Below are positions 7,541 to 10,402 of a DNA stretch of 10,402 nucleotides, piece by piece. The notes below the pieces were generated by a model. That model made no database searches, was not told the origin of the DNA, and worked only from the letters and a program-made list of their open reading frames with translations. Within the stretch, counting starts at the first letter, position 1. Every line of letters begins with the position of its first letter. This DNA is from JAVRLS01 sp031961205. Its GTDB lineage: Archaea; Thermoplasmatota; Thermoplasmata; Thermoplasmatales; Thermoplasmataceae. A program made the translations under genes and the position numbers. The DNA lies in contig JAVRLS010000035.1 of the NCBI GenBank assembly GCA_031961205.1, positions 1-10,402 of the forward strand, in the 5' to 3' direction.

Positions 7541-7600
7541 TGCATAAAAAGAGTGAAACACAGTGATCAGGATCCGCAAAGTATTCCCGCTCGCCATCAT

Positions 7601-7605
7601 AAAAA
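7601..7605 (-). terminator. Oligo-T terminator candidate for cdc6
   Basis: Five A residues on the + strand are T5 on the transcript strand, 21-25 bases after the cdc6 stop codon. A second such run lies at 7546-7550, just beyond the 14-base palindrome. Either could end the leftward transcript. Confidence 0.4.
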
Positions 7606-7625
7606 TGCTGCCTTTCCCGTTTAGA

Positions 7626-8840
7626 TCAGGTTTCAAACCTTGCCTGTTTCGTTATCTTTGAACCGTTGAACATGGAAAGGTTCTCGTCCTCAATAAGGTA
7701 TTTTTTCATTGAACCCAGTTCCCTTGTAACAGATATGGAACGGGTCCTTCCATATTTTCCCATATTTTTATCGTTTATTATTATCAGCCCGTAATCAGCA
7801 AGCTCCGTGAGAAGGTCACTTATTCGCCTGGGGGTAAGGGGTGAAAAACCAAGTTCAGAGCAGATGCTTCTGTAATTCTCATATATCTCTCCGGTCACCG
7901 TCGTATTCGGTTCAATTTCCTGGGTTATTATGGCACTCAAGAGCACGATCTTTGACTGCAGTGGAAGGGTGTTGATTGCCTCGCGGAGAACGTTCATTTC
8001 ATATTTTTCCCTTGCCTCATATACTTCTCTTTCCGAGACTTTTTCCTTTCCGTTTCTGATGGCTATTTCGATAGATATCCTTATAAGTTCCAGGGCTTTC
8101 CTGGCATCACCGTGTTCCTGTGCGCCTATAGCGGCACACAGGTTGATGGCAGTTTCGTCTATGATATTAAAATCCATGACCTTCTCAAGCCTGGATGTTA
8201 TTATATCCTTTATTTCAGGTGCGTTATAAGGAGGAAATATGATGCTCTCCTGGTTAAGCCTGCTCTTGATCCTTGAATCTATGTTCTCCAGTAATGTTGT
8301 ATCGTTTGTGATGCCTATAAGCGATGCCTTCACATCGTTTACGTCACTTATGAGTTTCAGAAGCACGTAAAGGGAATCGCCACCGCTTTTCTTTATAAGC
8401 CGATCCATTTCATCAAGCACTATGATAAGAAATTTTCCGCTTGCGCTCAGCCGTTCAACTATCTCCCGGTATATTCTGTCAAGAGGCCACCCCAGTTCCG
8501 GTACCTTTTCACCCTGAAGCTCATTCGAAATGTAAACAAGAATTGAATAAGGAGAATCATATATTTCACAGTTGACATAAAGCACCTTCACTGAACTTGT
8601 CGCATCGGTAAGCATTTTTGTTACATACTTCGCGGTGGAGGTTTTGCCTGTGCCTGTCTTTCCATAGATAATTATATTTGAAGGCCTTGAATTTCTGATT
8701 ATGCTGCTGAGGACAGTTACCATGGATTCTATCTGTTTTTCCCTGTGCGGAAATTCATCCGGTATATAATTCTCTTCCAGCATCGAAAGATCAGCTTTGA
8801 TAGTTTGGGTTCCAGAGAATTTTGAAAAGAGATTGACCAT
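7626..8840 (-). CDS. cdc6: Orc1/Cdc6 replication initiator (AAA+ ATPase)
   Basis: Protein of 404 aa, the usual archaeal length. It binds the replication origin and recruits the MCM helicase in an ATP-regulated way. The AAA+ domain has Walker A GKTGTGKT at 60-67, Walker B VLDEMDRL with D143 and E144, sensor 1 at N179 (IGITND), the initiator-type IDSRIKSRL segment with R190 and R194, and sensor 2 GDARKAL with R247. The C-terminal part, roughly 285-404, has the helix-rich pattern of the winged-helix DNA-binding domain (TGEIYENYRSICSELGFSPLTPRRISDLLTEL precedes a basic wing region). Start ATG at 8840-8838 gives the typical short N-terminus before the ENYIPDEFPHRE block that opens Orc1/Cdc6 AAA+ domains. 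The gene follows folC on the same strand after a 186-base AT-rich gap. Thermoplasmata may have more than one Orc1/Cdc6; only one is visible here. Confidence 0.95.
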   Translation of the reverse strand: MVNLFSKFSGTQTIKADLSMLEENYIPDEFPHREKQIESMVTVLSSIIRNSRPSNIIIYGKTGTGKTSTAKYVTKMLTDATSSVKVLYVNCEIYDSPYSILVYISNELQGEKVPELGWPLDRIYREIVERLSASGKFLIIVLDEMDRLIKKSGGDSLYVLLKLISDVNDVKASLIGITNDTTLLENIDSRIKSRLNQESIIFPPYNAPEIKDIITSRLEKVMDFNIIDETAINLCAAIGAQEHGDARKALELIRISIEIAIRNGKEKVSEREVYEAREKYEMNVLREAINTLPLQSKIVLLSAIITQEIEPNTTVTGEIYENYRSICSELGFSPLTPRRISDLLTELADYGLIIINDKNMGKYGRTRSISVTRELGSMKKYLIEDENLSMFNGSKITKQARFET

Positions 8841-8850
8841 AAGTATTCAT

Positions 8851-8861
8851 GATCAATGATC
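8851..8861. promoter_or_regulatory. Dyad GATCAATGATC in the cdc6 promoter
   Basis: GATCA and TGATC form an inverted repeat around one central base, lying between the TATA-like element and the cdc6 start codon. A bound protein here would be expected to block transcription. The minus-strand form GATCATTGAT recurs at the folC promoter (10335-10344). Role as an operator is inferred. Confidence 0.4.
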
Positions 8862-9003
8862 TACAATACTAAAATCTTTTGAATTTTAACCATCAAAGCG
8901 ATTTTTAGGGCTTCATAATATATCTGCCATCCAATTTAATGGTATTTAAATATATCGGTAATATATAACTATATACATCATTATGAGTACAGATCAGGAA
9001 TAA
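8862..9003. other. AT-rich gap between cdc6 and folC; candidate unwinding region with + strand promoter-like element
   Basis: The stretch is very AT-rich, especially 8911-8985 where ATAT steps dominate. It contains a short inverted repeat (TGCCAT 8925-8930 with ATGGTA 8939-8944, one G-T pair), then a strong + strand TATA-like TTTAAATATATC at 8945-8956. About 30 bases on is ATG 8983 followed by only six codons (MSTDQE) and TAA 9001-9003. Archaeal origins often lie beside cdc6 and need an easily melted segment, but I see no copy of the known origin recognition box. No oligo-T terminator for folC is seen on the minus strand. Confidence 0.35.
8867..8874 (-). promoter_or_regulatory. TATA-like element of the cdc6 promoter
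   Basis: On the minus strand this reads TTTTAGTA, centred about 30 bases before the cdc6 ATG. Transcription would begin a few bases before the start codon, giving an almost leaderless mRNA. No Shine-Dalgarno sequence is seen in front of the ATG. The match to a TATA box is moderate. Confidence 0.4.
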
Positions 9004-9026
9004 ATCATACGTTTCATCGCCTTGCT

Positions 9027-10301
9027 TTATAAGATAAATGGCATGACCTCATTTGTGTATATTCCTTTTATAGTACCTATCAGATAAATTGATCCCGTTA
9101 CAAAGACGAAGTCACTTTTTTCTTCGGCTTTCTTCAAGGCCTCGACCGGATCATTTACGACGGATGATTCAGAAAAGAGATGGCCGTAAAGACGGTTCAG
9201 TTCGTTTGGATCCATCGCCCTTTCCTTTTCATCCGGCGTTGTGAATATGATCCTGTCGGATATCTGCCTCAGAACGTGAAGATATGAGTAGGAATCCTTG
9301 TCTGATAGCATGCCTATAACCAGGATCGGCTTCTTTGCAAAGACACGCCTGAAAGATCTGACCATCTGGTTCGCTGCAGGCGGGTTATGGGAAGCATCGA
9401 TAACGATTAGCGGATTCTTGCTCAGTATTTCCAGCCTTCCCGGCCATATGGTCTTTGAAATGCCGTTTTCAATGCCCTTTCTGCTGAAATTTACTCCGGA
9501 ATTCTCAACTGCAAGTATAGCCGTTGCCGCATTAAGCGCCTGATAGTCCCCTATGGCCCTGGTGCTGAGATGGTATTCGTCATGATCTGTTACGAAGTCG
9601 AAAGTCGTACCGTTCTCGTCTGTGATCAAATTTTTTATCTTGGATCGATCCAGCCTTATCATCTTTGAGTCCTTCAGTGTGGCCATGCGCTTGACCGCCA
9701 AAATAACTTCAGCTTTATCGTCCTGGAGTACCACCGGCCTTCCCTGCTTGATTATCCCGGCCTTTTCAGTTGCTATGGCAGACAGTGAACAGCCGAGTTT
9801 GTCGGCATGCTCGTATCCAACCTGCGTTATAACACTCACAAGGGGGTTTATTATGTTTGTTGCATCAAGCCTGCCTCCGAGGCCCACCTCTATTGATCCA
9901 TACTCTGCCTTCATTTCTGAAAAGAACTTGAATGCCATCATTGTGGTTACCTCAAAGAATGTGGGGTTCCGGTTTTCTTTTGCCAGTGATTCAATGGTCT
10001 CTTTAAGGTTCCCGACAAACGAATCCATGTATTCGTCCGGTATCTGCCTCTCGTCAAGTATTATCCTTTCATTGAACCTGACCAGATGGGGAGAAGTGTA
10101 CAGCCCTGTGCTGCCATATGATCGCATTATGTTAAATATGAACGCTGAAACCGAACCTTTTCCATTTGATCCGGTCACATGAAAGCTTTTAAAATCGTTC
10201 TCCGGGTGATTCATTTCATCGGCAAATCTTCTCATTATTGAGAGATCGTATTTGATTCCTTCACGCTTTAAATCATACAGGTACTGAAGATTTGAAAACA
10301 C
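9027..10301 (-). CDS. folC: FolC family: folylpolyglutamate / dihydrofolate synthase
   Basis: Mur-ligase-type enzyme of 424 aa. FolC enzymes use ATP to add glutamate to dihydropteroate (dihydrofolate synthase) or to tetrahydrofolate (polyglutamate synthase). The P-loop is TGSNGKGS at 43-50 with K48, followed by SPHLVRFNERI (70-80), VGLGGRLDATN (139-149), a GYEHADKLG block with metal-ligand-type H165, EKAGIIK with K180 as the likely carbamylated lysine, and WPGRLEI then IDASHNPPA (301-309). The block usually reads GLDHTDxLG, so E164 replaces the common Asp. The second motif is usually DGAHNP, so S304 replaces Ala. The start is GTG at 10301-10299, about 23 bases after a TATA element, giving a leaderless mRNA. 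No other folate gene lies in the window, so I cannot say which of the two activities it has, or whether both. cdc6 lies downstream on the same strand. Confidence 0.88.
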   Translation of the reverse strand: MFSNLQYLYDLKREGIKYDLSIMRRFADEMNHPENDFKSFHVTGSNGKGSVSAFIFNIMRSYGSTGLYTSPHLVRFNERIILDERQIPDEYMDSFVGNLKETIESLAKENRNPTFFEVTTMMAFKFFSEMKAEYGSIEVGLGGRLDATNIINPLVSVITQVGYEHADKLGCSLSAIATEKAGIIKQGRPVVLQDDKAEVILAVKRMATLKDSKMIRLDRSKIKNLITDENGTTFDFVTDHDEYHLSTRAIGDYQALNAATAILAVENSGVNFSRKGIENGISKTIWPGRLEILSKNPLIVIDASHNPPAANQMVRSFRRVFAKKPILVIGMLSDKDSYSYLHVLRQISDRIIFTTPDEKERAMDPNELNRLYGHLFSESSVVNDPVEALKKAEEKSDFVFVTGSIYLIGTIKGIYTNEVMPFIL

Positions 10302-10318
10302 AAAGATTGAATATCTAA

Positions 10319-10330
10319 GTAATATATTAC
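10319..10330 (-). promoter_or_regulatory. Palindromic TATA box of the folC promoter
   Basis: GTAATATATTAC is a perfect 12-base palindrome whose core serves as the TATA box on the minus strand, centred about 23 bases before the GTG start. Transcription should start at or near the start codon. The symmetry might also let it work in the + direction, but no gene begins to its right within the window. Confidence 0.55.
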
Positions 10331-10333
10331 ATT

Positions 10334-10344
10334 AATCAATGATC
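10334..10344. promoter_or_regulatory. Motif shared with the cdc6 promoter
   Basis: On the minus strand this reads GATCATTGATT, ten bases identical to the dyad in the cdc6 promoter (8851-8861) and in the same orientation. Here it lies just upstream of the TATA box, where an activator or TFB-proximal factor could bind. The remaining bases to 10402 hold no visible gene. Confidence 0.35.
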
Positions 10345-10402
10345 GGGGCATGTTTTCATTGTATCTTATTGATTTTCCTTATTTCCTGTATTTCAGTATA
10401 AG

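Noticed and set aside
7930..8229. 99-codon + strand frame within cdc6
   Set aside because: It is antisense to the AAA+ core of cdc6 and has no family resemblance; a shadow frame.
8841..9026. Canonical origin recognition boxes next to cdc6
   Set aside because: I searched by eye for the GGAAA-containing dyad with flanking G-run known from Sulfolobus and Pyrococcus and found none.
9622..10182. 186-codon + strand frame within folC
   Set aside because: It is antisense to conserved FolC motifs and has no recognisable features; a shadow frame.

Overview
The window reads as chromosome from an archaeon of the Thermoplasmata (Thermoplasmatales-like). Reasons: an archaeal-type leucyl-tRNA synthetase, a pyruvoyl-dependent arginine decarboxylase, archease, an Orc1/Cdc6 initiator, a radical-SAM protein matching tetraether lipid synthase, TATA-box promoters placed almost directly on start codons, and Arg codons dominated by AGG/AGA. 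The lineage is inferred from gene content and protein style; no rRNA or other strict phylogenetic marker is present.

Layout. Positions 1-362 hold no convincing complete gene, only a possible 3' end of an upstream reading frame and two small inverted repeats. On the + strand follow a tetraether lipid synthase-like radical SAM enzyme (363-2183), archease (2302-2703), pyruvoyl-dependent arginine decarboxylase (2854-3399), leucyl-tRNA synthetase (3417-6113) and glutamate dehydrogenase (6185-7435). After a 190-base convergent gap the strand switches: cdc6/orc1 (7626-8840) and a FolC-family ligase (9027-10301) both lie on the minus strand, separated by a short, very AT-rich intergenic region. All seven genes look intact, with their catalytic motifs present; I see no frameshift, insertion sequence, CRISPR array, tRNA or rRNA.

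How the genes may work together. The first gene supports the membrane-spanning tetraether lipids typical of acidophilic Thermoplasmata. Archease, arginine decarboxylase and LeuRS share a link to tRNA: archease activates the RtcB tRNA ligase, the decarboxylase makes agmatine (needed in archaea for agmatidine in tRNA-Ile2 and for polyamines), and LeuRS charges tRNA-Leu. The decarboxylase and LeuRS genes are 17 bases apart and are very probably one operon. GDH joins nitrogen assimilation to 2-oxoglutarate. Cdc6 is the replication initiator, so the nearby AT-rich gap is a candidate but unproven origin region.

This is mainly a housekeeping region. I did not find a new multi-gene system. The observations I consider most worth checking are a uniform TATA-to-start spacing that implies leaderless mRNAs, a 10-base motif shared by the cdc6 and folC promoters, an isolated 14-base palindrome between gdh and cdc6, and the AT-rich gap beside cdc6 with an outward-facing promoter-like element.
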